The notes under the pieces were generated by a model, which worked only from the letters and a program-made list of their open reading frames with translations, did not search any database and was not told where the DNA came from. A stretch of 52,072 bases of DNA from Zarea fungicola (lineage: Eukaryota; Ascomycota; Sordariomycetes; Hypocreales; Cordycipitaceae): contig FWCC01000108.1 in the NCBI GenBank assembly GCA_900169235.1, positions 439 through 52,510 of the forward strand, read 5' to 3'. Below, one piece after another: positions 19,655-30,659 of the stretch (positions are counted from its first letter, which is position 1; the number at the start of each line of letters is the position of its first letter). The position numbers were made by a program, and so were the translations under genes.

Positions 19655-20344
19655 GAGAGCCTTGATTTGTAGTAAAATAGTATTGGTGTATTGTTGTTGG
19701 TATTGCTGGGCATGAGATAAGTTTTATTATTGTAGTTGTTGTAGTCTTCCTCAAGCAGCGAATAGAGAGGAAATATTGGCCATTATGTAGTAATATAAGA
19801 GATCCACTCGGCCGATGGTATACACCGCAATCTTCAACTGACTAAGAAATCAACCCTTACGGCGACCGTCCGTATCCAACCATGGTGAGTTGATGCATCC
19901 CTGTAAGTACTGGCCCATAAGCTACGATAAAAGAACCCACATTAAAGTAGAGCAAATTGATATAATAGTTATTTAGTTACCTCAATAAAATACTATAAAT
20001 ATAGCTAAATATATGATATACTATGTATAGTATGTTTCTATCCTCTATTTTTAAAAGTATTTTACTATGCTATATAGTATTTTATTTTCTCCAATAAATT
20101 GTTGGTGGTTACTTGGGTACTTCTATTTTCCTCACCAGGATTAGTAGCGTCAGAAAGAACCTGGTCGGGGTCTAAAACTTTCGCTTGATACCCAGTATTC
20201 ATTCTCTTGATCCACTCAGTCAGCATGCCAGCCAGTCGGATGTGAGCGAAGTCTCTCTCGGCTCTCGGCACGGATCCTCGTACGCCCGTAGAAGGACTAG
20301 TGTACGCCCACTTTTCTTTGAGATTTTTCGCTGCTTATTACTAG
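19655..20344. other. AT-rich spacer
   Basis: No gene is seen. From 19960 to 20110 the sequence is extremely AT-rich with repeated TATAG/CTATA words, which may be RIP-altered or simply the 3' end of an old repeat. Confidence 0.35.
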
Positions 20345-20346
20345 TA

Positions 20347-20368
20347 CAGTGGGGTCAGGAAAGTGACG
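20347..20368 (+). repeat. Left terminal inverted repeat of the 20.3-kb transposon
   Basis: It matches the reverse complement of 21709-21730 without mismatch over at least the first 20 bases by eye. The TA target duplication is at 20345-20346. Confidence 0.9.
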
Positions 20369-21708
20369 ATTTAAAAAAAAAAAAGTGCACACCACATAGT
20401 AAAGCGGCGTACAAAATGCCTCATAACTTTACCAAATTAAGTCTCAAATCACTCTAATATATACCAAAGCTAGATTACTGGTCTAAGAGCCAATTTTTTT
20501 TAGTTTAATATTTAGTATATCATCCATTAGCAGAGATAACTGCCTGCATCCGGTGGGGCATAGTCTCGACAAGATTATTCAACACAGCTTCTTCCATTGC
20601 CTCCCACGCCTCAATGGCAGCGATAATTAATAATTGTTTGGTGGCATTATTTTTCTTCATATCTGCAAGTTAAGGATGCCTTTTTGCAATTTTTTCTTTG
20701 AGCAATTTCCAGGCATTTTCGATAGGGTTAAGGTCGGGCGAGTAAGCGGGCCAGTCCACCAATTCCACGCCATTATCTGCTGCCCATTCCACCAGCCATT
20801 CCTGCACAATTCGAGCTTATGAGTACGCGCATTATCCTGGGCAGAAAAAATACCAGGTTCTGCAATAGTTTCCACATTTTCTTGAAGACAGGATAAAACG
20901 CGGGCTCCTGTGACGCCTCCGCGTGGTGAGGACCAGTCGCCCATCACTGGCCATAAAGATGTACGTTTCCTAAACGCAAATGCACCCCAAAACATTTGAG
21001 AATGACGGTTCGGAGCGGGTCATGGTTGAATATTCTCAGGTCCAAGTCTCTCTTTCTAGGAATCATTAGCGCAGTTGTGGTGGCGGTTTACAAGTCAGGG
21101 TAGATTGAGTACCTGTCGACAGTTCACATACTGCTGCCTTTCGCCCTTCCCACGCTCAATTGTAGACTCGTCAGAGAAGATCCAATTATAAAGAAGTGAA
21201 GCTGGCTTATTAATGTATCGTTGGGCAAAGTCAATTTTTTTTTGGCATGTTGTGGTGTGAGTTTTGGGCGACTTAAAGCTTTATAGTGCTGAATACCTTC
21301 AGTAATTAGGAAGCCACGTAAAGTAGCCACGCTACAGGTTAAACCCGCGCTCTGAATGAGCTCAAAACTTGAGATAAAAGGGTCCTCACGTATGAGACGC
21401 AATGCATGTCTTTTATCCCTTTAATTTAAAAGGGGTGGCCGTCCAGAGCGTGGCGAAGATTTGGCGGACGACTGGTTATCGTAGCGTTTAATGATGCCGT
21501 AGACAGACGAGAGCGGAATATCCTCTTTAAACGCAATTAACTTGGCCAAAACACCACAATTATATGCTGTCACAATTTTCGTCCTTTAATGAGGACTATA
21601 TTCAACTCTTGGAGTTTTTGGAGCCATTTTTGTGGAAGTTATGGCGGTTATAAGAAGTTGTGTATTACGAAGGCTGGCGGCGCGACGAACGCGTCGCGTT
21701 TTTTTTAC

Positions 21709-21730
21709 CTTCACTTTCCTGACCCCACTG
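21709..21730 (-). repeat. Right terminal inverted repeat of the 20.3-kb transposon
   Basis: It ends CTGACCCCACTG with TA at 21731-21732, the inverse of the left end. Confidence 0.9.
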
Positions 21731-21732
21731 TA

Positions 21733-24197
21733 GTTTATTGCTTCTGGAGTGGGGAGTCATCTTCAACCTCGTGGCGCTATTGTTCACTGCAGTACAGCTA
21801 TAAAGCCGCGGATAAGTATCTAAAGCCACCACTTAAGACACCAAAGCTAAATACTTCGTGATGGAGAGATTCTATATTTATGTAGAGGAGAAGGTGTGTA
21901 TGTGGAAGTCAACAACTTCAATGGTTATAGAGTACGGCTGCCTGTCCTAAATTGAAGACAAAGCCGTTTAAGTTGTTTTCGGTGGCGCAGTAGAAGACTC
22001 CCTCTAGATAGCAGTCCTCTAGCGTAACTACACTATATGCACTCTCTATGATAGTAAAGAGCTGCTTATATAGTTGCCTCATACTTGGAGCTCTTCGTTG
22101 TATGCTTGTCGGGGCGTCTATCAGAATACATACGTTCGTATCGGAAACACAATGCCTCACTTGCTTATGAGCCGTTTGTCGTCTTTGATCTTGTCTAAGA
22201 AACACTCTGCTTCGACTCCATGTCGGATGAGAAAGAGAAAATCGGACAGTTTTCTCGTATGAACATATTCCCCATCGATTTGTTCCTAATAGATACCTGT
22301 GGGGTTAACACCACCTAGAGGAATGATGCCGTAAGATTGCAAGCGTCACAAGGCTCAGTTTTACTCATACAGTCTGTTAGACCTGGCTTGCGCGGGTCTG
22401 CTACATGGCAGTCCATTTCTTCCTTGACTGCCTTGCATATCTTCAGCCACACCAAAGCCCCTGAGTCCATGATCGCGTCCTTTGAAGAGAAGCTTGGGGC
22501 TATTATCTGCAGCACATGCTCACCTATCTACCAAGAAGTTGAGAGGTCTTTCCACACTTACCTCAGGGTAGAGCTCGGCTGCCGTCTTCGTGAATATCGC
22601 GCGCTCTCTGGATTTGGTCTCTTTTCTGCTGCCACCGCTAGTCAGCCTCCGAAAAATGCATTAGGTCACGAGTATGAATCCGGGCACAACAACGGCGTGA
22701 TTAGAGATATTGCTACTCGTTTGGCACATTTTGGTGTATCACACTGGCGTGTCTGGTCACCACTGGTTTACACGAGCGACTGCATGGCAGTAGCTTCGGA
22801 GAACTAACTATTACGAGGTTGACAACTAGGAGGCACGGCTGGGCTGGCATAGTGGCTGATATCCTGTGTATCGAACCATTGGGAAGCCAGTTGATGCCAT
22901 CATCATTGGGCCAGCAAGTTAGCCGTGCTTCAGCATATAAAATTGAACGCTTTTTGCCGAGGAAACTGCTCAATAGTGCTCGGTCTTTGTTTCTCTGATT
23001 ACAAATTATGATGCACAGAGAGCCCCCAAAGCTCAACGTAATCATGAAATGATGAGGGCATCTTTCTTTAAACCAATAACAAAATCAAGAACAAATTCTG
23101 CCTCGAGTCCGGGTGCCACAAGGTTTATAGCAAATTTTTGTAGAGGACTGTTGCCTGCGTGGAGCGCAGAAAAGACAGATGGCATATGAGGACCAACTGC
23201 GAAGAACTCAAGTAAAATACCGAATACTAGCAAAACAGAAAAAAAGGGGGCTGTCTTAGTGCCGCTAGAGCATGTGCCATAACAAAGAAAGTGCATGGGA
23301 AAGTTGATAACTCGAAGATCCGTATTGGTGCAATACAAATAGTTGCTGCAGCCGGCCTTGAGTTGGCGCCGCAAACCAGGGAACTGAGTATGCCTTGCGT
23401 CTACGCGGCGTGGACTTGCCTAATTACTCTTTTTTATGCAATGCAGTAGTTTACTGATTGAACTTACCGTTCACATCGATAAAGAGCTTATTCCTCACTA
23501 TGGCGGGAAATGCGGCCGTGGCGATGTTTGGTCTCGGCATGCGAAACTTCTGACCTGGAACCCATAAAACAGCGGCAGAGACAAAATAACGGCTCAGGCT
23601 AAATTGTGCCATCCGCTTACAATGCCTAGTAGGGATTGGGTTTGGTGTATTCCAGCATATTGTACTCCGTAAGTGGTCTGCGCCTTTGTGTCTGGTCTCC
23701 CAGTGACGTCAACGTTCTAACCAGCGTCCAGAGGTAGCTATTGTTCATCGCTGGTCCGAAGTCAAAACGTGAGGCACCATTAACAGGCGGCTTAGGTCGG
23801 TGCGCCCGAAAACATCCCCGTCACGAAGACCTGTTCTAAATGTGGTTGGTTACAAGGCACGAAAACATGATTAACAGAGAGTGTAAAGTGAAGCTGCTTT
23901 TACGCAAAACAATATGTACCATAATTTAGTATCAATTGAAATCTCAGCTATCTAGGAGCCATATTGTTCACATTTCTTCTCTCGATTTCATAGTGTGTCG
24001 AAATGTATTGTCTAGATGCTCATCGAACAAGCTTTCGCTTTGTACAAAGCGCGTTGGATGCCTGAAAGTTACACGCCTGGTTGAAAGAATCGAAATTGAC
24101 ACATCATTTTTATTGAAGTCAAAGCAATCTAGCGAGTAAGCAATGCAATTCAGCATTTATCTAGCAGAGAAATAAAGTGTGAGTTATTGATGGGCTG
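21733..24197. other. No convincing gene
   Basis: Open stretches occur at 22337-22807 (plus, beginning with TTG) and 23042-23374 (minus, partly hydrophobic). Neither has a start, motif or splice structure I can support. No repeat or RNA gene was noticed. Confidence 0.35.
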
Positions 24198-25151
24198 TCA
24201 GGGCTCACGGCATTTCTTGATCATGAGCAGCACAATCGCCGTGCCACCTCTCACCACCTTACTATTCGGCGCCTCGCCTACTTCAGACAGTAACTTCTCC
24301 ATTCTTTTTTGGAGGCTAATCACTAGATCGTGCTTGGTCCCAACTGTCTCTGGATTCGCGTCTCGCCACCTCGACATAGAGCTGTGTGTATTGAGTAGCT
24401 TTGCGTATTCAGCCGCTGTGAAAGAAACTGTCACCCCAAGGTTCTTTTCGTCTGGCATGGGCAGTTGATACTCCCTGGACTTATTCCACTCTTGTCGAAT
24501 AAATGTTTCCTGATCAAAGTCCTCCACTGGAACCTGCAGGTTCCAGGGAAGAGGAAGCTCGGCGTAGAGGTTACTGGTAATCATACCTCCCGCCTCACTG
24601 TACTGGCTTAGTTGCGTAGAAATTTCATCCGCTACTGCTCGAATTGCTCGACCATTTGGTGTTTTCGTAGGATCAATTGCCATAGCCGTCCGCGCCCAGA
24701 GCGCAACAGTCCCGCCAGGTTTCAACACGCGTGCTGCACTAGCCCAAAAGCGCGTCATATCGAACCAGTGAGCGGCAGTAGCGGCCGTGAGCAGGTCAAC
24801 GCTGCCATCGGCGATAGAAGGCTTTAGATTTGCCCCGAGATCTTCACCAGTCGATACCTCAAAGCGGACAGGGTCTTCTGTTGAATTCGATGTGAGGGAA
24901 GCACGGGCAGTCTGAACCATGGCTATGGATGGATCTAGACCAATAGCCTCATCGAAGTACCGAGAAAGGTCGCGAGTAGCCTGTCCTGTTCCGCAGCCAG
25001 CGTCAACTGCAAGGTTAAGCTGACCCCCAGTAGATACATGATGGTCGACGATGATCCTAAACAGGTCTGAGGCGTATCCAGGACGCCCAATTGCATATGA
25101 GTCGCCCTGGGCGGCACTGTAGGTGCGAAAAGTTTTCTCTTCTGTTGCCAT
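24198..25151 (-). CDS. Class I SAM-dependent methyltransferase
   Basis: An intronless frame, 317 residues from the ATG at 25151. This start is preferred to one 43 codons further upstream because it begins directly at the conserved MATEEKTFRTYSAAQGDSYA. The Rossmann-type motif I is VDAGCGTGQ (residues 49-57), the acidic loop is GLDPS (71-75), and the later blocks are VDLLTAATAAHWFD and ARVLKPGGTVALW. This is the methyltransferase-11 pattern of the fungal small-molecule group that includes trans-aconitate 3-methyltransferase and Crg1-like proteins. Those methylate small carboxylic acids or toxic metabolites in the cytosol. The substrate cannot be read from the sequence. The frame has no damage. 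Neighbours on both sides are non-coding, so no cluster membership is implied. Confidence 0.9.
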   Translation of the reverse strand: MATEEKTFRTYSAAQGDSYAIGRPGYASDLFRIIVDHHVSTGGQLNLAVDAGCGTGQATRDLSRYFDEAIGLDPSIAMVQTARASLTSNSTEDPVRFEVSTGEDLGANLKPSIADGSVDLLTAATAAHWFDMTRFWASAARVLKPGGTVALWARTAMAIDPTKTPNGRAIRAVADEISTQLSQYSEAGGMITSNLYAELPLPWNLQVPVEDFDQETFIRQEWNKSREYQLPMPDEKNLGVTVSFTAAEYAKLLNTHSSMSRWRDANPETVGTKHDLVISLQKRMEKLLSEVGEAPNSKVVRGGTAIVLLMIKKCREP

Positions 25152-26890
25152 AATCAGTGACTGTGGCTTTTGACTAGTCTGGATTTTATCGGGAGATGTT
25201 AGAAGCTTGGCGAATGAAATAAATTGTGGAAGTTGATCAAGAGGCTTCAGGTTCCAAACTTGGCTGGGCATGGAGTACAAAGTCTTTCGTGCTGCGGATG
25301 AGCTGGGGCCGAAGGCGGAACGCTCGATGACGTAGCTCTACTGCGGTCTAATCAATAGCCTGATTTTCGTCTTGAGACGCTGCCAGTAATAAGTGCGTTG
25401 TTTAATCTAGTTGGTGGGCGCTGCCCTGTAATCCATAGATGCAGCTCTAATTCTTGGATTTGCGATGCGCCACGTGATTGATTCCCTTGTCGGGGTGGGG
25501 CTGATGATTGTCACTAGTTAGTTAGTTTCCTACTAGGCGGGCCAGTACAGCTAGTTATGCGCTACCATGCACACACCAGCGCAATTTGTTGTTTTGATGC
25601 ATATAAGAGTTCCAAACCAACGGCAATCACCGCAAATGTATTAATTATGAAGATATTGTCCGTGCTCAATCGAAAACTCTCGTATTCTCTTTCAGAACAA
25701 TTGGCTAGCGTAGGGCCAAGTTTGAAAGTGCTTTAGGTATGGCAACGGCTTGTAACAAGGCATTGCCTGGCTGAAAATGCATGAGCAGCGAGTCGCACTG
25801 TCTTTAATGGTCGGGGGCTTTGTGTCACAGCCGGTGCGACGTGGGAAATCTCTAGCATTCGCGGGCGACTATGGTCGGTCATACCAATACGAATTAGATA
25901 GGTGTTTTAGTCTTGTCTACGTAGTTGGTTGTGGTGCGAGCCGCTACTTTTTGCCCTCGCTTCTTAGTGGGTAGACTGAGTAGCATGTGAGTTAGCAATT
26001 GGGATGGTAGACTTTAAGCACTTCCTAGTCGCTAGAAGCTTACTCGATCAATAACATATTGGCGTGTTTTGTCCAGCTGTATACATTTCTACACGTGTTA
26101 CTGGCATTGGGATGCAGTAGACATTGCCCAGAAGCTCCGAAGAGAGCTACCTATTCCGAGCTGTAGGCATACATGCTTGCGAGACTCAACGATGGCGGCA
26201 GGTCGCGTCTCACAGCTCATCTGCTTTGAACAAAGGAACTGGGACAAGGTTTCCATGAATCGATTTCGGTTGTTGGGATTGCTTGAAATCTTTTAATTGT
26301 TTGTATTGGGTTGATAGTTGACTGGAAATTGGTGCGACTTGGCTTGCAATGCCGGCCGCACTATATGGGTAGAAAGCGACGGTGCGACAAAAATGGAGGA
26401 AGACGCAGGAATGGAGAAGCATAGGCCACTAGGTGAGCTAGTTTCTCCCAGGGCGCAATATATTCTCGTTGACCCAAAAGCCAGTTGTGACCGCTGGTGA
26501 GTTCTAGTGTTGGCTCCAAACCGGCGCCTTTGGTACGTCGTGCTATCGCTCATCTCAGCACCGTCTATTTGCACTTTTGATAGCTCAATACTACTTCGAA
26601 CGTATTTTTTTGAATTTGCTGTTTCTTATTGCGGATGGATGCATAGCTGTGATACTGCCAGCAAATTATAGCGTCTAAAAGTGATGGACGAGGGTAATGG
26701 CATCGGTCACGCAGGTCCAGACAGAGACTATTATAACCACTTGGGATATAGCACGAAAGCAATAGTTGTGAAGACCATCAGCTATATTAATATAATTCCT
26801 GTACCTTAATTTCATTGTTTAGATGTTTTCTATATAGCCCTTGCCAACCGTTTCAACAGTTGTCTTCTCGCTTGACTCATTTACAGTGCT
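25152..26890. other. Intergenic, no convincing gene
   Basis: This holds the promoter of the methyltransferase gene on the minus strand. Short frames at 25777-25974 and 26293-26574 have no support. Confidence 0.35.
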
Positions 26891-26899
26891 CAGACGCAG

Positions 26900-27455
26900 G
26901 CCTTCATATTCATTGACAAGATGACTGATAAATCCAGTTCGAGGATTCTCGTGAATTTGATAAGTGGAAGAGGAAGTTGGCTCCGTGTGTACTGCAAGAT
27001 TTGCTGCTGATCTTTACCCGGGGCTTCTTTGATGAATGTCTGAAGCAAGTTTCTCTCGGAAACTCTCATGCGGTCGGAGGACATCGTGTGATGTACGTTC
27101 TTCTTGGAGCCATTGCTCCAGTTGCGCTTTCGTTCGCTGTAGAGCAGCTGACCTTGTATCGGTCGGCTCACGTCTAAATTGGCACACTTGTTTCCGGGAA
27201 TTACATGATGAGCACTGGGGTCGCTCACCATCGCACTGAGCGACATCAATCAATATTCGTACCGGCCACCTAGGCTAATTCTACTGTCAGATATGCTGTA
27301 CTAACCTTTATGTGTCACGCTCGGCATTGTTCGCACGCAATAAGAACTGCTTTTCTCCGCCTTGTTGGAAAAGAGATTGACGGTTGCGGTACAGAGTGTG
27401 TTGCATTTCGTGGAAACAAGAGTCGCAATGGTTTCCGCTGGCGATCAGGCGCCAT
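26900..27455 (-). pseudogene. Zn2Cys6 regulator, decayed N-terminal remnant
   Basis: The ATG at 27455 opens a frame with the basic lead RRRKAVLIACEQCRA. A TGA at 27315-27317 then stands where the family has Arg (CGA to TGA is one transition), followed by HIK. A 70-bp intron (27236-27305) precedes CDGERPQCSSC and NSRKQVCQF, completing the six-cysteine cluster. A coiled-coil linker follows (TKAQLEQWLQEE). A frameshift near 27070-27090 moves the linker sequence LLQTFIKEAPGKDQQQILQY into another frame. Nothing of the middle homology region follows. It is therefore a truncated and mutated gene. Its intron position matches those of the other two zinc-cluster genes in this window. Confidence 0.78.
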
Positions 27456-28588
27456 TCTACTGGTGGGACGTGGCGACGACACTCGAAAAGTAGTGAGTAG
27501 CCGTGAGCTAGTGTTAACTGGTTGCCAACATGATGATGCAACAGAGCGTTATATCGATCAGTTTCTGTAACGCAGTCCCCACCCATATCACATGAGTTCC
27601 GCCAACTCCCGTATAGTGAGTGTTGGGTTCAATTCAGAGAATTTCCCGCCCGACGTTGAAGGCCCTGTCATGAATATAACAAATGAGCTTTTGCGGAGGT
27701 CGAAAGATCAGTCGTCTATATTAGATATTGTTCGATGTGATATTGAGGATGCTGTACCTCAAGCATTATACAAAGCATAATTAAGCAGCGCGGCGTCTGA
27801 CTGGTATCAGTTTCAGAATTATTACATCTATATCAACTGGCGCGCCCCGTACACTAACTATAGGCAACAGGCTTTGGTCAAATACATCAGCAGTGCTGAG
27901 CTGAATGGGACACATAATTGGTTGGCAGTTAACCCGGCAGACGTAATTATTACAACATAGTTAGAGCACAGCCAACCACACAACAGGCAGTATTAGCATA
28001 CTTAACCCATCAGCAGCGCCATGGCACTAAGGATCAGCGCATTTAGAGCGTCTCAGGGCTGTCACTAGTCAGTGTAGCTGGCTCTGCTGCCTGTGAATTA
28101 GCTAATAGCAGTGAAGGGGTGTTTGAGGGCCTCTAATTTTGTTGTTTAATCTCTGTCAAGTATGGCAGATTCACATCTCTGACTATGTCACCGCCTCCAG
28201 TTTCTGTGTCAGAGATATAAGATGCAACAGAAGTCAGTCAAAGGCCACTTTGTACTTAAATAACCACAATAATAGGAAGTTAGCGACCACTAGTCATCCC
28301 AGCATGTCCCCATCACGGCATTGGCTTACGCGAGCTATTCTAAATTTTGCCAAGTGCGTGAGTTGCGAAAGGTCTTGAAATGACGGCCGATAATCAACAA
28401 AAGTCCGCGAACTGGCCCTCTAAGCAATTCTGAATATATAAATGATTTGGCAACTGTTTTTTTTTTCTAGAAAAAAGAAGAAAAAGAAAAACAAGGTACA
28501 GAAACTGTTAAATATCTTATTTAGGCTGTAAGCTTCACATCACTACAGTGCAAATGAAGCAGGGTAAAATGTAACTATCGAGTGCTCA
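27456..28588. other. No convincing gene
   Basis: An ATG frame of 62 codons at 27592-27780 (plus) contains no recognised motif. Other frames are short. I see no transposon ends. Confidence 0.3.
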
Positions 28589-28615
28589 GGCAACCGTGGC
28601 AACCGTGGCAACCGA
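28589..28615 (+). repeat. Three tandem 9-bp units (GGCAACCGT)
   Basis: GGCAACCGT is repeated almost three times, about 90 bases beyond the stop codon of the adjacent zinc-cluster gene. It is a small simple repeat of no assigned function. Confidence 0.8.
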
Positions 28616-28703
28616 ATCACAGGCAAACGTCAACGTCACTGGAGAGGAGTACTAGTGCGGAATAAAAAAACTCCAGTGCCATGACCGTCATATGAAATTT
28701 CAA

Positions 28704-30659
28704 CTATGCTCCTGGCTCGAAAATCTCCAGGAAAGAATGCCCTGCGGATTCAAATAACGGCATAAATACTAGCATTCGCTTCTGCTTACACAATTCTCCG
28801 TAATGCTGGACTAGCTGCTTAATGCTATTCGCCGCCTGTTTGCAAACAGCCATCGGAAGTGTTCCATCAGAAGCGAGTGCTATTGGTTCGGTTACGTATG
28901 GTGTCAAGAGACATAATACGCAGAATTGATAGTATGTGCTGTGTAAATGTGTCAGGTCCATGCAGTTCGTCTCCAAACAAGCAACTTACTGAGCAAATAG
29001 TTCTAGCAGTGTGTTGCCGTCGCAGCTGTTCGTATAGGCAAAGAAGGACTCATACCAGCGCAGACCATCTCTATATGCTCGCACCGCCTGATCCAAAGAG
29101 CCTTCAATGGTCTGATACCGGGTTTTGTATACCAGTTCGGTGAGCTCAAAAAGTTTGGCAGCGACGACGCGCGGATTATTCGGTAGCAGGGTCAGATCTT
29201 TTGTGATGAATGCATCATCTATATCCGTTAGCTCTTTATTACAACACAGCGATTCCAACCCCTGCTCCTTACCTATTATGGAGCCTGATGAGTTTGCACT
29301 TGCACTTGGGTCAGTGCCTCCAGGTCCCTCAGATATAACCAAATCGATTCCTACCCTGACTGCTACCTCTTCCACAGTCTTATTGTAATCATTGATCAAA
29401 AAGAGCATCCTAAATGCCAACACAGTGAGTCACGTCTAAGCCGTCAATTAGATGATTCCATTTAAAATACCTATTGAAGGAAATGGCTGCGCAATAGATA
29501 TTTGCACGTATTTGCCGAGCGGCCAAGTTGGTGAGATCGGGCTGGAGGGGCGGCTGCTCAGCACGCCATTGTTGTATAATGGCAGTGCCAAAATCACCAG
29601 CAAAGCCTCGGCCGTCTTTCAGCTTGCCGCGCCCAAAGCAGTACATGGATAGGATTCCAAGAGCCTGTATATCTGTCGTGCGTAGTGGGAGACCGTTGCC
29701 GTTGTAAAGTGCAGCTGCAGCTTCTTGTGCAAAGTAATCCCCGATATTCTCACTGTCGGCTGGTTGAGGGATGATGGGCGCAATTGTGTCCTGCTCAAGA
29801 AGTGTGGCCAAGGCAAGAAGGGAGTCAATGAGAGCCGTGGAGCTGCACTAGCCGGAGACGGATTCAAGATTTTGCATTGCATCTTCTTCACTCAGAGGGC
29901 AAAACAAAAGACCATCGCTGGCGAGTATGCTGTCTAAAAGTTTTGGAAGTTGCAGCCTGTAGTATGGTAAATTGGCCCGAGAGGAAGATGCTTCCGGTGA
30001 TGAGGTCGTAGCCGCAACAAAATTCGCTTGCGAGGGATCAGAACACATCGATTCTTCTTGGGTGCTGAGTAACACGGCACTAGGACTGTTGGACGATACA
30101 GAGCTGGCTGCAGGCGTGGACAAGCTGGCCGAATTTTCTAGAGAGCAAGAGTTAGAGCCGGGGGACACTTTTAAAACACACAAAGAACTTGCATGCCTGG
30201 AGATTTACTCGCGATGGATGCCTTGCCATACCTCTACCGGCACTATCACAGTTATTTGTTTTTTGTGCCAACATTGTCGCGACTTCGATACGCGATTGGC
30301 CGTCGGATAGCCGACGCAGGATGTTCGTTAGCTCCTCGGGGCCTGTTTCCTGGGAGGAGATGACATTAAGTAAAGTGTCGCTTTCCGAGTTGAGGGACTG
30401 CAACCTGGCAAGTTCTTTTCTCAGCTCTGCTTTGGAGATGCGCGGGGTCGTTAGGTATAAGCATTCGACGCCTGCCTCCTGGCACTCTTTGCACGGGCTC
30501 GTGCCATTGCCGTTGCACTACGTTGCAAAGGAACGTTGAGAATATGCAGTACAATTGAATCATTGAATATAGCCTTGATCATCTTACCTTTCGCTTTCTT
30601 TGCCTGCAGAGTTCACAAGCGTGATGCGCGCCTGTCTGCTTGCGTGATGTCGCTGGCAT
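28704..30659 (-). pseudogene. Zn2Cys6 regulator, full gene model with one in-frame TAG
   Basis: Exons read as 30588-30659, 30232-30517, 29471-30137, 28990-29409 and 28704-28938. Introns are 70, 94, 61 and 51 bp with good splice sites. The total is 560 codons in perfect phase. The zinc cluster is at residues 15-43 (CELCRQRKRK, intron, CNGNGTSPCKEC, ending VEC). A Leu-rich linker and a Ser-rich stretch follow, then the fungal-specific middle homology region (DSLLALATLLEQ, LRTTDIQALGILSMYCFGRG) and a C-terminal helical part (YYQFCVLCLLTPY). The single defect is TAG at 29848-29850, next to CSSTALIDSLL where the related gene at 37.6 kb has YCSPMLVNAVL. I found no intron of matching phase that removes it without deleting the conserved domain. 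It is either a recent nonsense allele, an assembly error or an unusual splice form. Confidence 0.78.

Larger units (their letters stand above)
20347..21730 (-). mobile_element. Tc1/mariner transposon with intact ends, broken transposase
   Basis: The 1384-bp element starts CAGTGGGGTCAGGAAAGTGA, and its right end is the exact inverse (see the two terminal-repeat entries). TA dinucleotides flank both ends, as expected from insertion at TA. Minus-strand transposase pieces include the helix-turn-helix region with FELIQSAGLTCSVATLRGFL, the second catalytic Asp in SAQDNARTHK and the C-terminal VETMPHRMQAVISANG followed by a stop where related copies have Trp. Several frameshifts and stops are present, so the protein is not made. 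The intact ends could still be mobilised in trans by a functional relative, which is not present in the window. Confidence 0.9.

Noticed and set aside
22337..22807. A 156-codon plus-strand frame
   Set aside because: It begins with TTG and has no recognisable domain; the minus strand is partly open too.
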